Assembly (NCBI RefSeq): GCF_900460535.1
Contig: NZ_UHIL01000001.1
Coordinates: 1,922,001-1,986,000 of the forward strand
Direction of reading: 5' to 3'
Origin: Vibrio parahaemolyticus
GTDB lineage: Bacteria > Pseudomonadota > Gammaproteobacteria > Enterobacterales > Vibrionaceae
Length of the DNA: 64,000 bases
In this document: one piece after another, positions 43,062-52,688 of the stretch
Layout of the letters: every line of letters begins with the position of its first letter
How positions within the stretch are numbered: position 1 is the first letter of the stretch
Made by a program: the position numbers and the translations under genes
Notes under the pieces: generated by a model
Databases searched by the model: none
What the model was told of the DNA's origin: nothing
Seen by the model: the letters and a program-made list of their open reading frames with translations, nothing else

Positions 43062-44582
43062 TTAGAAAAAGCCTAACGGGTCAATGCTGTAGCTAATCAG
43101 TAAGTTCTTAGTATTTTGGTAGTGATCCAGCATCATCTTGTGCGTTTCACGGCCGATACCCGATTTCTTGTAGCCACCAAACGCTGCGTGTGCAGGGTAA
43201 GCGTGGTAACAGTTGATCCAAATGCGACCAGCTTCGATATTACGGCCCATGCGATATGCCACGTTTGCATCACGCGTCCAAACGCCTGCACCTAAGCCAT
43301 ACTCCGTGTCGTTCGCTATTTCCAATGCTTCCGCTTCATCTTTGAACTTAGTGATAGCAATCACTGGGCCAAAGATTTCTTCTTGGAAGATTCGCATCTT
43401 GTTGTGGCCTTCCAGCATTGTTGGCTGAATGTAGTACCCTTGACTGATTGACTCTGGCTGTTCTGATACACCGCCACCAAAAACCACTTTTGCGCCTTCT
43501 TCACGGCCGATTTCTAGGTAACTTAAAATCTTATCAAACTGTTCTTGAGAAGCCTGAGCACCAACTTGAGTATCGGTATCGAGCGGGTTACCTTGCTTGA
43601 TTAACTGCGCACGTTCCGTCAGTTTCTGTACGAACTTATCGTAAATCGCTTCATGAACCAGCACACGAGATGGACAGGTACAAACTTCGCCTTGGTTGAA
43701 GAAACCAAGTAACGTACCTTCAATACACTTATCGAGATACTCATCTTCGTAGTCGAAAATATCTGAGAAATAGATGTTTGGAGATTTACCACCCAACTCA
43801 ACTGTCGATGGGATCAAGTTGTCTGCCGCACATTTTAGAATGTGATTGCCAACTTGTGTTGAGCCCGTAAACGCGAGTTTTGCAATGCGGTTGCTGGTTG
43901 CTAACGCTTGGCCTGCTTCTGAACCAAAACCGTTTACAACGTTGATGACGCCCGGAGGAAGAAGATCACCGATTTTTTCCATCAAAACTAGAATGGACGT
44001 TGGCGTTTGCTCTGCTGGCTTCAATACCACACAACAACCCGCCGCAAGTGCCGGTGCCAGTTTCCACGCAGCCATCAGCATTGGGAAGTTCCAAGGGATG
44101 ATTTGACCAACTACGCCAATCGGCTCTGGGAAGTGATAGCTTGCCGTGTGCTCATCTAACTCCGCCGCACTGCCTTCTTGTGCGCGAATACAACCCGCAA
44201 AGTAACGGAAATGATCCACCACTAAAGGCAAGTCCGCCGCCAAGGTTTCACGAACTGGTTTGCCGTTTTCCCATGTTTCTGCAACCGCAAGTTCTTCTAA
44301 ATGCTGTTCAATACGGTCTGCGATTTTCAGCAAGATGTTCGAACGTTCGGTCACACTGGTTTTCGCCCACTTTGCTTTGATGTTGTGTGCTGCATCCAAT
44401 GCTAAGTTGATATCTGCCTCGCCAGAACGGGCAACTTTACAATACACCTGCCCGTTTATTGGTGAGATATTGTCAAAGTACTCACCACCCGTTGGTTTTA
44501 CCCATTCCCCACCGATAAAATTATCGTAATGCGATTTGAAATTAACGATGGCATTTTCACTACCTGGCTGTGCATAGATCAT
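43062..44582 (-). CDS. NAD-dependent aldehyde dehydrogenase (ExaC/AldB type)
   Basis: A 506-residue aldehyde dehydrogenase, length and motifs of the ExaC/AldB/AcoD group that oxidises acetaldehyde to acetate. Catalytic residues: Glu262 (VELGGKSPN) and Cys301/Cys303 in the GEVCTCPSR motif, a double-cysteine form characteristic of this group. The ATG at 44582 has AAGGAAGAG upstream. It is divergent from a sigma-54 activator and carries a sigma-54 promoter. Confidence 0.93.
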   Translation of the reverse strand: MIYAQPGSENAIVNFKSHYDNFIGGEWVKPTGGEYFDNISPINGQVYCKVARSGEADINLALDAAHNIKAKWAKTSVTERSNILLKIADRIEQHLEELAVAETWENGKPVRETLAADLPLVVDHFRYFAGCIRAQEGSAAELDEHTASYHFPEPIGVVGQIIPWNFPMLMAAWKLAPALAAGCCVVLKPAEQTPTSILVLMEKIGDLLPPGVINVVNGFGSEAGQALATSNRIAKLAFTGSTQVGNHILKCAADNLIPSTVELGGKSPNIYFSDIFDYEDEYLDKCIEGTLLGFFNQGEVCTCPSRVLVHEAIYDKFVQKLTERAQLIKQGNPLDTDTQVGAQASQEQFDKILSYLEIGREEGAKVVFGGGVSEQPESISQGYYIQPTMLEGHNKMRIFQEEIFGPVIAITKFKDEAEALEIANDTEYGLGAGVWTRDANVAYRMGRNIEAGRIWINCYHAYPAHAAFGGYKKSGIGRETHKMMLDHYQNTKNLLISYSIDPLGFF

Positions 44583-44648
44583 AACTCTTCCTTTTGTTTC
44601 TCGTTCATTAACGACAGTGTCGTATCGCACTGTTCACAAAGAGCATTA

Positions 44649-44665
44649 CGCAAGTCACACGCCAA
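44649..44665 (-). promoter_or_regulatory. Sigma-54 promoter of the aldehyde dehydrogenase gene
   Basis: On the minus strand TTGGCG-N6-TTGC: the GG and GC elements are exactly 10 nt apart, as required for RpoN (-24/-12). It lies about 67 bp before the ATG and opposite a sigma-54 activator gene. Confidence 0.85.
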
Positions 44666-44756
44666 CTACGCCACACTTGTTGTTAATTAAATGTAAAACT
44701 ATGATTACCAAGCGATAACAAACCAAGTGAGCGATGTTTGAGCGGATGTATGGTGT

Positions 44757-44814
44757 GAACACCAATGTTCAAGTGTTCCAAAATGGCACACCCTCACTGT
44801 GACAAAATGGTACA
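44757..44814. promoter_or_regulatory. Probable enhancer sites for the AcoR-like activator
   Basis: Two direct repeats CAAAATGG(C/T)ACA (44779-44790 and 44803-44814) and an inverted repeat GAACAC-N10-GTGTTC (44757-44778) lie 100-160 bp upstream of the sigma-54 promoter and just before the activator start. Either may be its binding site. Confidence 0.55.
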
Positions 44815-44817
44815 GTC

Positions 44818-46578
44818 ATGGAACTTCAACACATTAGCGATAACAACTGGCTTTCTACGTCATGGATCCGAAGTGAACAGGCGGGTTTAAAACAGCGCCG
44901 ACGCCCTGAAGATATTCGAGTGACACCAGCGACACTTCAAGATAGGCGTCATCAACTCAACTTCTTATTGGAAACCGTCACCCAGTTTGCTCTCCCGCTG
45001 TTTAATCAGCTTTTTGCTCACAGTGACAGCCGCTTAATTCTGACGGATGCCGACGGCGTCATCATCGGCAGTTGGGGACAACCTAAGTTCCGCGAAAAGT
45101 TGACCGAAATAGCGCTGAGTTCGGGGGCGTGTTGGCAAGAAAAGGTCAAAGGCACCAACGCGATTGGGACTGCGATAATTGAAGCAAAACCGGTCTCTGT
45201 CATCGGCGATCAACACTTTATCCAACACCATCGTTTTATTAGCTGCTCGGCCAATCCTATTTTCGATCATCTTGGTCATTTGATTGGCGTATTAGATATC
45301 ACCAGCGAGCAAAAGAAACATGACTTCTCAACGCAGGTACTGGTGCAAAACATGGTGCTGCAGGTTGAAAATCAATTACTTAACTTGATTCCACAAGGGC
45401 ATATTCGTGTGGATTTGGCGTGTGAGAAAGGCTTACTGAACAGTGGGTGGCAAGGGATTATCATCGCCAATGAAGATGGACAGATCCTTGCGCACAACCA
45501 AGTTGCTTCTCAACTCCTCGCGCAACAAAACGTCATCGGGCAATCGCTCGACGACATTCTTTCGATCCAGAGTGCCGACCATCCTTTCGTGTTCAAAACA
45601 AAGCCGCTGACCGACAAAAAAGTGAAGTCTCGTTCCGTTACCGCTTCCAATGATCTTCATTATGGTGATTCCACTGTCGAGCATTGCTGGCAACAAGCCA
45701 ATCGCGTTATCGATAAAGACATCAGTTTACTGATTCTCGGAGAGACTGGGGTCGGTAAAAATGAGTTCGTGAAAGCACTCCATAAAAACAGCCAGAGAAA
45801 AACTGGCCCTTTGGTTTCCGTCAACTGTGGCGCACTACCGAAAGATTTGGTTGAGTCCGAATTGTTTGGCTACGTAGCTGGTGCATTTACTGGCGCAAAC
45901 AGCAAAGGCTATCAGGGAAAAATTCGCCAAGCACACAAAGGGATTTTGTTTCTGGATGAAATCGCCGACTTACCGCTAGAAGCTCAAAGCCGATTGCTTC
46001 ATGTGCTTCAAGATAAGACCGTACTTCCCGTTGGTTCAAACCAAAGTGTTCAAGTCGATACGCAAATCATCGCGGCCACGCATAAGGATCTCGATAGCTT
46101 GGTTAGCGAAGGATTGTTCCGTCAAGATTTATACTATCGTCTCAATGGTTTGATCATCGAATTGCCTCGCTTTGAAGAACGAGATGATAAGCAACAACTG
46201 ATCGAGAATATCCATCGACGTCATGCTGAATCTGAACAACAACTCTGCCCTCACCTACTTTCTCTGCTGCTTTCTTACTCTTGGCCAGGAAACCTGCGAG
46301 AACTCGATAGTTTAATCAAAGTATCCGCGTTAATGGCGCAAGGTGAAGAAACGTTGGAGCTCGCTCACGTACCGACTCACCTGAGTAAGAAGCTCAGCCA
46401 AGCTCAAGACGTAACAACCGCTGCAGAGCCAACATTAAAACTGCGTGCAACCGTCGAAGACAAACTGCTTAAAACATATCAAGCAAATCAGGGCAACATA
46501 AGTAAAACCTCTCGTATGCTTGGCGTGAGTCGAAATACGATTTATAGAAAGCTGAAAAGCCTCGGCATATTGGGTTAA
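44818..46578 (+). CDS. Sigma-54-dependent transcriptional activator, AcoR type
   Basis: A 586-residue enhancer-binding protein. GAF sensor domain about 60-170, AAA+ domain with Walker A GETGVGKN (308-315), the sigma-54 contact loop GAFTGA (355-360) and Walker B GILFLDEI (375-382), then a Fis-type helix-turn-helix at the C-terminus (NISKTSRMLGVSRNTIYRKL). AcoR-like regulators respond to acetoin or ethanol-related compounds and activate aldehyde or alcohol dehydrogenase genes; here the divergent aldehyde dehydrogenase is the obvious target. Confidence 0.93.
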   Translation: MELQHISDNNWLSTSWIRSEQAGLKQRRRPEDIRVTPATLQDRRHQLNFLLETVTQFALPLFNQLFAHSDSRLILTDADGVIIGSWGQPKFREKLTEIALSSGACWQEKVKGTNAIGTAIIEAKPVSVIGDQHFIQHHRFISCSANPIFDHLGHLIGVLDITSEQKKHDFSTQVLVQNMVLQVENQLLNLIPQGHIRVDLACEKGLLNSGWQGIIIANEDGQILAHNQVASQLLAQQNVIGQSLDDILSIQSADHPFVFKTKPLTDKKVKSRSVTASNDLHYGDSTVEHCWQQANRVIDKDISLLILGETGVGKNEFVKALHKNSQRKTGPLVSVNCGALPKDLVESELFGYVAGAFTGANSKGYQGKIRQAHKGILFLDEIADLPLEAQSRLLHVLQDKTVLPVGSNQSVQVDTQIIAATHKDLDSLVSEGLFRQDLYYRLNGLIIELPRFEERDDKQQLIENIHRRHAESEQQLCPHLLSLLLSYSWPGNLRELDSLIKVSALMAQGEETLELAHVPTHLSKKLSQAQDVTTAAEPTLKLRATVEDKLLKTYQANQGNISKTSRMLGVSRNTIYRKLKSLGILG

Positions 46579-46597
46579 TCCATAACCTCAGATACAA

Positions 46598-46622
46598 AAA
46601 GAGCACCTTTGCGGTGCTCTTT
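46598..46622. terminator. Bidirectional terminator
   Basis: A 10-bp perfect stem (AAAGAGCACC / GGTGCTCTTT), loop TTTGC, between the convergent activator gene and a small gene. Confidence 0.9.
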
Positions 46623-46639
46623 CTATTTTGAAACCTAGC

Positions 46640-46777
46640 TTACAGGCCGCCTTGTTGTTGCGCCTGTTTTACTAATGCCTGACGTTGAGTTTCCTTCTCA
46701 GAGATCACTTGGTTGTCCTTGTGTATTTCCTGATCCAATTCTGCCGGAATGAAAACAAAGTACTTGTTAAGAGTCAT
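46640..46777 (-). CDS. Small conserved-looking hypothetical protein, 45 residues
   Basis: A short gene: MTLNKYFVFIPAELDQEIHK ... VKQAQQQGGL. It has a GAGG ribosome-binding site 8 nt upstream and ends 18 bp from a bidirectional terminator. Hydrophilic, mostly helical by composition, no membrane segment or metal motif. I do not recognise a function. Confidence 0.65.
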   Translation of the reverse strand: MTLNKYFVFIPAELDQEIHKDNQVISEKETQRQALVKQAQQQGGL

Positions 46778-47356
46778 CTTAGAACCTCAATTTGTTGTGT
46801 TAATCACCTTCTTGGTCAACATAAACAACACCAGAAAAACACGTTTTACTGGATCCTTGTTGCTGGTTTCAAAAAATAAAGGATGTTCATTTATTAAACA
46901 TCCTCCATGTGGGCGCTAATTATAGGCGTAGTTCAAAGGCTTACCTAGCACTCTTTTTCGCCTTTCTTGCAACCTTAGTTTCATTCTCAAAACTGATGCA
47001 ATCACACATATTCAATAAAGTATTGTTAAACAAAGAAAAGTGATTTTTGATTCTATAAATCAACAGGATGAGAAGCACTTCCCATGCACCTTATAAAATT
47101 AAGGTAGGCGACGTTTCAAATTACAAATTCATGCAAAACAGTCACTGGCCTGTGCAGTAAAATTCTTTTGACGTGATAATCAAATAAGCTCATATCGCTG
47201 CAACTTCATCCACAAATTTGTCTACCAGTTCAATATTTCACCTTTTTTGAGAAATCTTTAGCCACTTTTTTGGGTGAAAATGCCAAGAAAGGAAGACAAT
47301 CTAAGTGTGGAATATGACCACTCTTGTCTATCCCCACTCAGCTTTGGGAGGCGTTT
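46778..47356. other. Intergenic region of about 580 bp
   Basis: Contains the leader of the 45-residue gene with a terminator-like hairpin at 46880-46904, a TATAAT-like -10 on the minus strand near 46919-46924, and about 400 further bp of AT-rich sequence without a credible gene. Confidence 0.5.
46880..46904 (-). terminator. Terminator-like hairpin in the leader of the 45-residue gene
   Basis: An 8-bp stem (AGGATGTT / AACATCCT) followed on the minus strand by TTTATTTTTTG. It lies about 100 bp before the small gene, so it is either an attenuator or the end of a short independent RNA. Confidence 0.55.
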
Positions 47357-47560
47357 ATGAAAAGTAACAAACTTGGCCATGTGATGTCTTTCAGCAGAAT
47401 GTTTTCCTTCATTGCGTTTTTGACGGCCACATTCGCATGGATTCTCAGCATGTATGCCCTATTCACTGTTTCTGTAGTGGCTCTTGTGGTCAGCGCAATT
47501 CTCTACCTCAAAGACAGATTCTATCAAAACAAGAAAACGACCACAGAAAAGAGCGCCTAG
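47357..47560 (+). CDS. Small membrane protein, 67 residues
   Basis: A 67-residue protein with two adjacent hydrophobic helices (about 15-33, MFSFIAFLTATFAWILSMY, and 36-51) and a Lys-rich cytoplasmic tail. The ATG at 47357 follows GGGAGG by 4 nt. A terminator overlaps its stop codon. Function unknown. Confidence 0.7.
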   Translation: MKSNKLGHVMSFSRMFSFIAFLTATFAWILSMYALFTVSVVALVVSAILYLKDRFYQNKKTTTEKSA

Positions 47561-47569
47561 GCGCTCTTT
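47548..47569 (+). terminator. Terminator overlapping the stop of the small membrane protein gene
   Basis: A 10-bp stem (AAAGAGCGCC / GGCGCTCTTT) whose left arm lies inside the last codons. Confidence 0.65.
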
Positions 47570-47592
47570 ATGTTTCCTAAAGCCAGACACAA

Positions 47593-47619
47593 AAAAGGAT
47601 GCCACTGGGGCATCCTTTT
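47593..47619. terminator. Bidirectional terminator, end of the zwf-pgl-gnd operon
   Basis: An 11-bp stem (AAAAGGATGCC / GGCATCCTTTT), 5-nt loop, A-run on one side and T-run on the other. Confidence 0.9.
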
Positions 47620-47645
47620 ATATTCAGTCGGTTTACTTAAAACGA

Positions 47646-49094
47646 TTACACGTCGTAAGTTGTAGACGCTGTGTTGCCGCCTGTACCCGTCCAGTTAGTG
47701 TGGAAGAATTCACCACGCTCACGGTCGATACGCTCGTAAGTGTGAGCACCGAAGTAGTCACGTTGAGCTTGCAGTAGGTTCGCAGGTAGACGAGCTGTTG
47801 TGTAACCGTCGAGGAAAGTCAGTGCAGAAGTCGTACAAGGCATTGGGATGCCTGCTTCCAGAGACTTAGCTGCAACTTTACGCCATGCTACTAGGCTGTT
47901 TTGTAGGATACCTTTGAAGTAATCATCAGAGCCTAGGAATGCTAGTTCTGGGTTTGCTTCATATGCATCACGGATGTTGCCTAGGAACGCAGAACGGATG
48001 ATACAACCACCACGCCACATAAGAGCAACGTTACCGTAGTTTAGATCCCAGCCATTCTCGTTTGATGCTTCGCGCATTAGCATAAAGCCTTGAGCGTAAG
48101 AGATGATCTTAGACGCTAGAAGCGCTTGACGTAGTGCGTCAACCCACTCTTGCTTGTCACCTTCTACTGGCGTGATTGTCTTGCCGAACAGTTTCTCAGC
48201 TTCAACACGTTGATCTTTTAGTGCAGATAGGCAACGAGAGAATACTGACTCAGAGATAAGCGTTAGTGGAATACCTAGGTCTAGTGCGTTGATACCCGTC
48301 CATTTACCTGTACCTTTTTGGCCAGCAGTGTCTAGGATTTTTTCAACTAGAGGTTCACCATCTTCGTCTTTGTAGCCAAGGATGTCAGCCGTGATTTCAA
48401 CTAGGTAGCTATTTAGCTCAGTGTTGTTCCACTCAGCGAATACCGCTTGCATTTCATCTGCAGACATACCAAGACCGTCTTTCATGAACTGGTAAGCTTC
48501 AGTGATCAGCTGCATGTCGCCGTATTCGATGCCGTTGTGAACCATCTTAACGAAGTGACCTGCACCATCGTTACCAACCCAATCACAACAAGGCTCGCCA
48601 GCGTCAGTTTTCGCAGAAATACCTTGGAAGATAGGCTTAACCGCTTCCCAAGCTTCTGGAGCGCCGCCAGGCATGATAGATGGGCCAAAACGGGCACCTT
48701 CTTCACCACCAGATACGCCAGTACCGATGAAGTGGATGCCTTTTTCGCGTAGTGCTGCAACGCGACGGTTTGTATCTGGGTAGTTCGTGTTACCACCGTC
48801 GATGATGATGTCGCCTTTGTCTAGTAGAGGGACTAGAGCGTCGATGAATTTATCGACAACGTCACCTGCGCGAACCATTAGCATCACTTTACGTGGCGTT
48901 TCTAGCTTCTCTACTAGTTCTTCTAGAGAGTATGCACCGATGATGTTCGTGCCTTTCGCTGGTCCTTCCAGAAACTCGTCTACTTTGGCAGCAGTACGGT
49001 TGTGAGCTACCACTTTAAAACCGTGGTCGTTCATGTTTAGGATAAGGTTTTGACCCATTACTGCTAGGCCAATTACACCGATATCACCTTTCAT
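47646..49094 (-). CDS. gnd: 6-phosphogluconate dehydrogenase
   Basis: A 482-residue enzyme of the oxidative pentose phosphate pathway: 6-phosphogluconate to ribulose 5-phosphate, CO2 and NADPH. GVIGLAVMGQNLILNMNDHG is the N-terminal NADP-binding fold, and VSGGEEGARFGPSIMPGG and KGTGKWTG hold substrate-binding residues. Start at 49094 from a GGAGAG site. Third gene of zwf-pgl-gnd. Confidence 0.97.
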   Translation of the reverse strand: MKGDIGVIGLAVMGQNLILNMNDHGFKVVAHNRTAAKVDEFLEGPAKGTNIIGAYSLEELVEKLETPRKVMLMVRAGDVVDKFIDALVPLLDKGDIIIDGGNTNYPDTNRRVAALREKGIHFIGTGVSGGEEGARFGPSIMPGGAPEAWEAVKPIFQGISAKTDAGEPCCDWVGNDGAGHFVKMVHNGIEYGDMQLITEAYQFMKDGLGMSADEMQAVFAEWNNTELNSYLVEITADILGYKDEDGEPLVEKILDTAGQKGTGKWTGINALDLGIPLTLISESVFSRCLSALKDQRVEAEKLFGKTITPVEGDKQEWVDALRQALLASKIISYAQGFMLMREASNENGWDLNYGNVALMWRGGCIIRSAFLGNIRDAYEANPELAFLGSDDYFKGILQNSLVAWRKVAAKSLEAGIPMPCTTSALTFLDGYTTARLPANLLQAQRDYFGAHTYERIDRERGEFFHTNWTGTGGNTASTTYDV

Positions 49095-49133
49095 TGTTTC
49101 TCTCCAATTGTCTTTCATTGACGAGCAAGCGCA

Positions 49134-49850
49134 TTAAGCGATTTTTGCTGCTGCGTCCAAATCTAAATACCATTCCGTCAGACCCGATTTTGCATGGATC
49201 TTCGCCGCCGGATATGGAAGTACGTTAGCTGGTGAACTGTTGATTTCTTCAACAATGTCCGCTTTACCCGCGCCAAGTACTAAATAACTAATGCGTTTCG
49301 CTGCTTCTAATACGCGTGCGGTTTTCGACACACGAAGTTGACCCGACTCAGGATGCGCAGCTACAAGAGACAGGTTCGCATCATCATAATTCGTTTGGCC
49401 AGGGAACAGAGAAGCTGTGTGACCATCTGCACCAACGCCTAATAAGATCCAGTCAAACACAGGTGTTCCGTTTTCATTCGGGATCCCCTCTGCCATCTCT
49501 TTTGCAAAGCGCTCTGCTTCTACTTTAGGCTCATCTTCGCCGCGGATACGGTGAATGTTTTCCGCAGGAATATTTACTTGGCTAAACAGCAATGTGTTTG
49601 CTTCACCGTAGTTGCTTTCTGCATCATCAGGTGCCACGCAGCGTTCATCACCCCACCAGAAGTGAAGGTTTTGCCACTGAATCGAAGTTGCGTAAGCCTC
49701 AGAAGCCAACAGTTTAAACAGCATTTTTGGAGTGCTGCCGCCAGAAAGAGAGATGTGAACAGGTCGGCCCATTTCGCTGAACGCTTTCATGTCGTTAGCT
49801 AGGCTTTCTACTACCTGCTCCGCAGTTTGATAGATCTTATGGTTGATCAT
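49134..49850 (-). CDS. pgl: 6-phosphogluconolactonase
   Basis: A 238-residue lactonase of the DevB/Pgl type, with [19 protein letters not shown] (about 32-50) and the [13 protein letters not shown] motif (about 145-157). It hydrolyses 6-phosphogluconolactone. Its start overlaps the zwf stop by 4 bp, so the two are translationally coupled. Confidence 0.95.
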   Translation of the reverse strand: MINHKIYQTAEQVVESLANDMKAFSEMGRPVHISLSGGSTPKMLFKLLASEAYATSIQWQNLHFWWGDERCVAPDDAESNYGEANTLLFSQVNIPAENIHRIRGEDEPKVEAERFAKEMAEGIPNENGTPVFDWILLGVGADGHTASLFPGQTNYDDANLSLVAAHPESGQLRVSKTARVLEAAKRISYLVLGAGKADIVEEINSSPANVLPYPAAKIHAKSGLTEWYLDLDAAAKIA

Positions 49851-51352
49851 AGTTCACAGTAGTCCGTATCTGTTAGGTTTTTACATGGGAAACGCCAAGC
49901 GCGGTTGTCACGCTGAAGCAAGTCATCAGACTCTTTAGGACCCCATGTACCACATGCGTATCCGAAGAGTGATTGAGGATCTTGTTTGAAGTCTAAAATT
50001 GGCTGAACGTACTGCCAACATGCTTCAACTGCATCGCTACGTGCAAATAGCGTCGCATCGCCATTTAGAGCATCAAGTAGAAGACGCTCGTACGCAGTTA
50101 GCATTTGAGTCTCTTGCAGATCTGCGTAGTGGAAGTTCATTTTCACTTCCTTCGCTTTAAAGCCTGCACCTGGTTCTTTCAAACCGAAGCTCATCTGGAT
50201 GCCTTCGTCTGGCTGAATACGAATGATCAGTTTGTTTTCCGGCGCATTTTGGCCAAACACTGGGTGCGGTGTTTGTTTAAAGTGAATAACCACTTCAGTA
50301 ACTCGAGTCGGAAGACGCTTGCCAGTGCGCACATAGAAAGGTACACCATTCCAACGCCAGTTGTTGATGTAAGCTTTTAGACCAATGTACGTCTCAGTAC
50401 GAGAATCGTCCGCTACGCCGTTTTCTTCACGGTAACCCGGAAGGTGTTGGCCGCGCACGTCTGATGCAGTGTACTGACCAAGTACAAGATCGTTACGTAG
50501 TGCTGTTTCATCCAGTGGTTTTAGGCATTGAAGCACTTTCACCACTTCATCACGCATTGAATCTGCGTTGATTTGTGCTGGTGGTTCCATACCGACCATT
50601 GCCAATACTTGTAGCAAGTGGTTTTGGAACATGTCGCGCACAGCGCCAGAGTTGTCGTAGTAGCCACCACGCTCTTCTACGCCTAGGAATTCAGCGCCTG
50701 TGATTTCCACGTAATCAATGAAGTTACGGTTCCAAAGCGGCTCAAACATCGCGTTAGAGAAACGGAAAACAAGCAGGTTTTGAACCGTCTCTTTACCTAG
50801 ATAATGGTCGATACGGTAGATTTGATGCTCTTGGAAGTGCTCGTGAATTTCTTTATCCAACGTGCGTGCTGACTCAAGGTCGTAACCGAACGGTTTCTCG
50901 ATGATCAGACGTTTCCAGCCATCTTCCTCATTGTTCAAACCATGTGCTGCAAGGCTTGCAGGGATCACACTGTATAGGCTTGGAGGTGTAGCTAGGTAGA
51001 AAAGCGTATTACGTTGTTCGAATTGATATTCGTCGGCAAGTTGGTCTAAACGTGTTGCCAGCTTGCTGTAATCTTGCGTGTCAGAAGTGTTAATTGCTTG
51101 GTAATGCAGATGGTTGATAAATGCATCAAGCGTTTCTGGCTCGGTTTTTTCCATTTCTTGAAGCGATTTTTTCAGCTTCTCGCGGTAGGACTCGTCACTG
51201 TATTCAGTACGACTTACGCCAAGAATGGCAAAACTCTCTGGAAGCTGCTTGTTCGCATAAAGGTGGTATAAAGCAGGAATGAGCTTACGATATGTAAGGT
51301 CACCTGAAGCACCAAAAATAACGATGCTGCTGTTTTCTGGTATTACCATCAT
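49847..51352 (-). CDS. zwf: Glucose-6-phosphate dehydrogenase
   Basis: A 501-residue enzyme, first step of the oxidative pentose phosphate pathway. [11 protein letters not shown] (about 12-22) is the nucleotide-binding motif and RIDHYLGKE the active-site signature with the catalytic histidine nearby. The start is ATG 51352 (or 51349) behind AAGGGAAAG; a longer open frame to 51430 has no ribosome-binding site. Confidence 0.97.
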   Translation of the reverse strand: MMVIPENSSIVIFGASGDLTYRKLIPALYHLYANKQLPESFAILGVSRTEYSDESYREKLKKSLQEMEKTEPETLDAFINHLHYQAINTSDTQDYSKLATRLDQLADEYQFEQRNTLFYLATPPSLYSVIPASLAAHGLNNEEDGWKRLIIEKPFGYDLESARTLDKEIHEHFQEHQIYRIDHYLGKETVQNLLVFRFSNAMFEPLWNRNFIDYVEITGAEFLGVEERGGYYDNSGAVRDMFQNHLLQVLAMVGMEPPAQINADSMRDEVVKVLQCLKPLDETALRNDLVLGQYTASDVRGQHLPGYREENGVADDSRTETYIGLKAYINNWRWNGVPFYVRTGKRLPTRVTEVVIHFKQTPHPVFGQNAPENKLIIRIQPDEGIQMSFGLKEPGAGFKAKEVKMNFHYADLQETQMLTAYERLLLDALNGDATLFARSDAVEACWQYVQPILDFKQDPQSLFGYACGTWGPKESDDLLQRDNRAWRFPCKNLTDTDYCEL

Positions 51353-51933
51353 CTTTCCCTTAAAAACGAGGTACTTATTGTGTGCCCGGATACGGCTAAA
51401 GGATGAGCCAACCCTATCAATGACACTCAAAAATAGAAAATTGGTCTTACCTATTACGTTGATAGGTAAAGTCTATAGGCCCAAAGAACCTCAAGAAGTT
51501 GCGCTCCTAATCATCAGAAACACGACGTTTTGAGGCCATTTAGGTCACTTATGTCTCAAGAGCACAACCTTGCGCTCAGTGGAGGAAAGTCCGACACGGG
51601 GCAGTATTGTCTACGACTATTTGATTTACATCAACACTTGGCTGTGCAAACGTTTAAATAACTTACTTAAAACGTCATAAATGTTTGTATTTTATGGATA
51701 AAAAAAGTAACACTTAAGTTAGTTAAAATTTAAGCAAAAACTCTAATTCGGACAAAACTTACCCACACTTGCAATCCATTACATAATAAGTGTGAAATAA
51801 GCCAAATCTATTTCCTCTGTGCAAATGTGTTAATCCGATTTGTTTTCATGGGACGAATCACTACTACGCCCTCATCTGTCAAAAACAACTTCATCAACCT
51901 TTTCTTTTAAAGATTATTTTTAGCTGATACAAA
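51353..51933. other. Intergenic region upstream of zwf
   Basis: About 580 bp between divergent-looking ends: the zwf promoter on one side and the terminator of a two-component operon on the other. No convincing gene. A short GGAGGAAAGTCCG at 51581 resembles a piece of RNase P RNA but nothing else of that RNA is present. Confidence 0.5.
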
Positions 51934-51960
51934 AAAGCGGTGACTAAAAATCACCGCTTT
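51934..51960 (-). terminator. Terminator of the two-component operon
   Basis: A 10-bp perfect stem (AAAGCGGTGA / TCACCGCTTT) with a 7-nt loop and T-run on the minus strand, about 40 bp past the response-regulator stop. Confidence 0.9.
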
Positions 51961-52001
51961 AACTGTTTTACACTCAAAATACGATCTGGGTTCGCGTTTT
52001 G

Positions 52002-52688
52002 TTACCGTATCACTTTTTTATAACAACGTTCCGGACGCCCAACCGTGCCGTAGTTTAGATCCGCTTCTAGTTCACCCGAGCTGATCAAATATTCTAAATA
52101 ACGTCTTGCCGTGGTTCGGCTAGCGCCAATCTTTTCTCCTGCTTCATCAGCCGTTAGCGCGGCTTCCCCAACAAACAAGTCGCGAATTTTATCGAGCGTT
52201 ACGCTATCTATCCCTTTAGGCAAGCGTTTAGGGCAACTGTCCGTTCTTGTATTTGATTGCAACATGCGGTCAACCAAACCTTGATCGAGGCTTTCCGCGA
52301 CATCCAGCTGTTGGCGCTGAGTGATGTATTTTTTAAGTGCCGCTTCCAAGCGTGGGAACATGACGGGTTTCAACAGATAATCCACCACACCTCCGCGCAT
52401 CGCTTGCTGTAGTGTGTCGACATCCCGAGCCGCGGTAATCAAAATTACATCACAAATTTGATTGTTTGAGCGCAGCGTATTCAGTATCTCCAACCCTGTA
52501 CCATCCGGCAGATAAACATCCATCAAAAGCAGATCTGGCTTGAGCACTTCGAGCTGCATTTCCGCTTCTAATCGCGTCGTTGCAATGCCAACCACATCCA
52601 ACCCTGCCAATTGGCTCAGGTATTTGTGGTGTAATTCAGCAATGGCAATGTCATCTTCAATGATCATCACTCGCGTTGCCATGTTCAT
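52002..52688 (-). CDS. Response regulator, CitB/DcuR type
   Basis: A 228-residue response regulator. Receiver domain with phospho-acceptor Asp57 (LLLMDVYLPDG) and a DYLLKP lysine; C-terminal helix-turn-helix (LTADEAGEKIGASRTTARRY) of the CitB family. It follows the kinase with a 4-bp ATGA overlap. The ligand is probably a C4- or tri-carboxylate. Confidence 0.92.
   Translation of the reverse strand: MNMATRVMIIEDDIAIAELHHKYLSQLAGLDVVGIATTRLEAEMQLEVLKPDLLLMDVYLPDGTGLEILNTLRSNNQICDVILITAARDVDTLQQAMRGGVVDYLLKPVMFPRLEAALKKYITQRQQLDVAESLDQGLVDRMLQSNTRTDSCPKRLPKGIDSVTLDKIRDLFVGEAALTADEAGEKIGASRTTARRYLEYLISSGELEADLNYGTVGRPERCYKKVIR

Noticed and set aside
46685..46879. Plus-strand open frame of 64 codons opposite the 45-residue gene
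   Set aside because: No ribosome-binding site, and it runs through the hairpin region; the minus-strand gene has better signals.
51581..51593. GGAGGAAAGTCCG, as in RNase P RNA
   Set aside because: Only 13 bases match; the rest of the roughly 400-nt RNA fold is missing on both sides.
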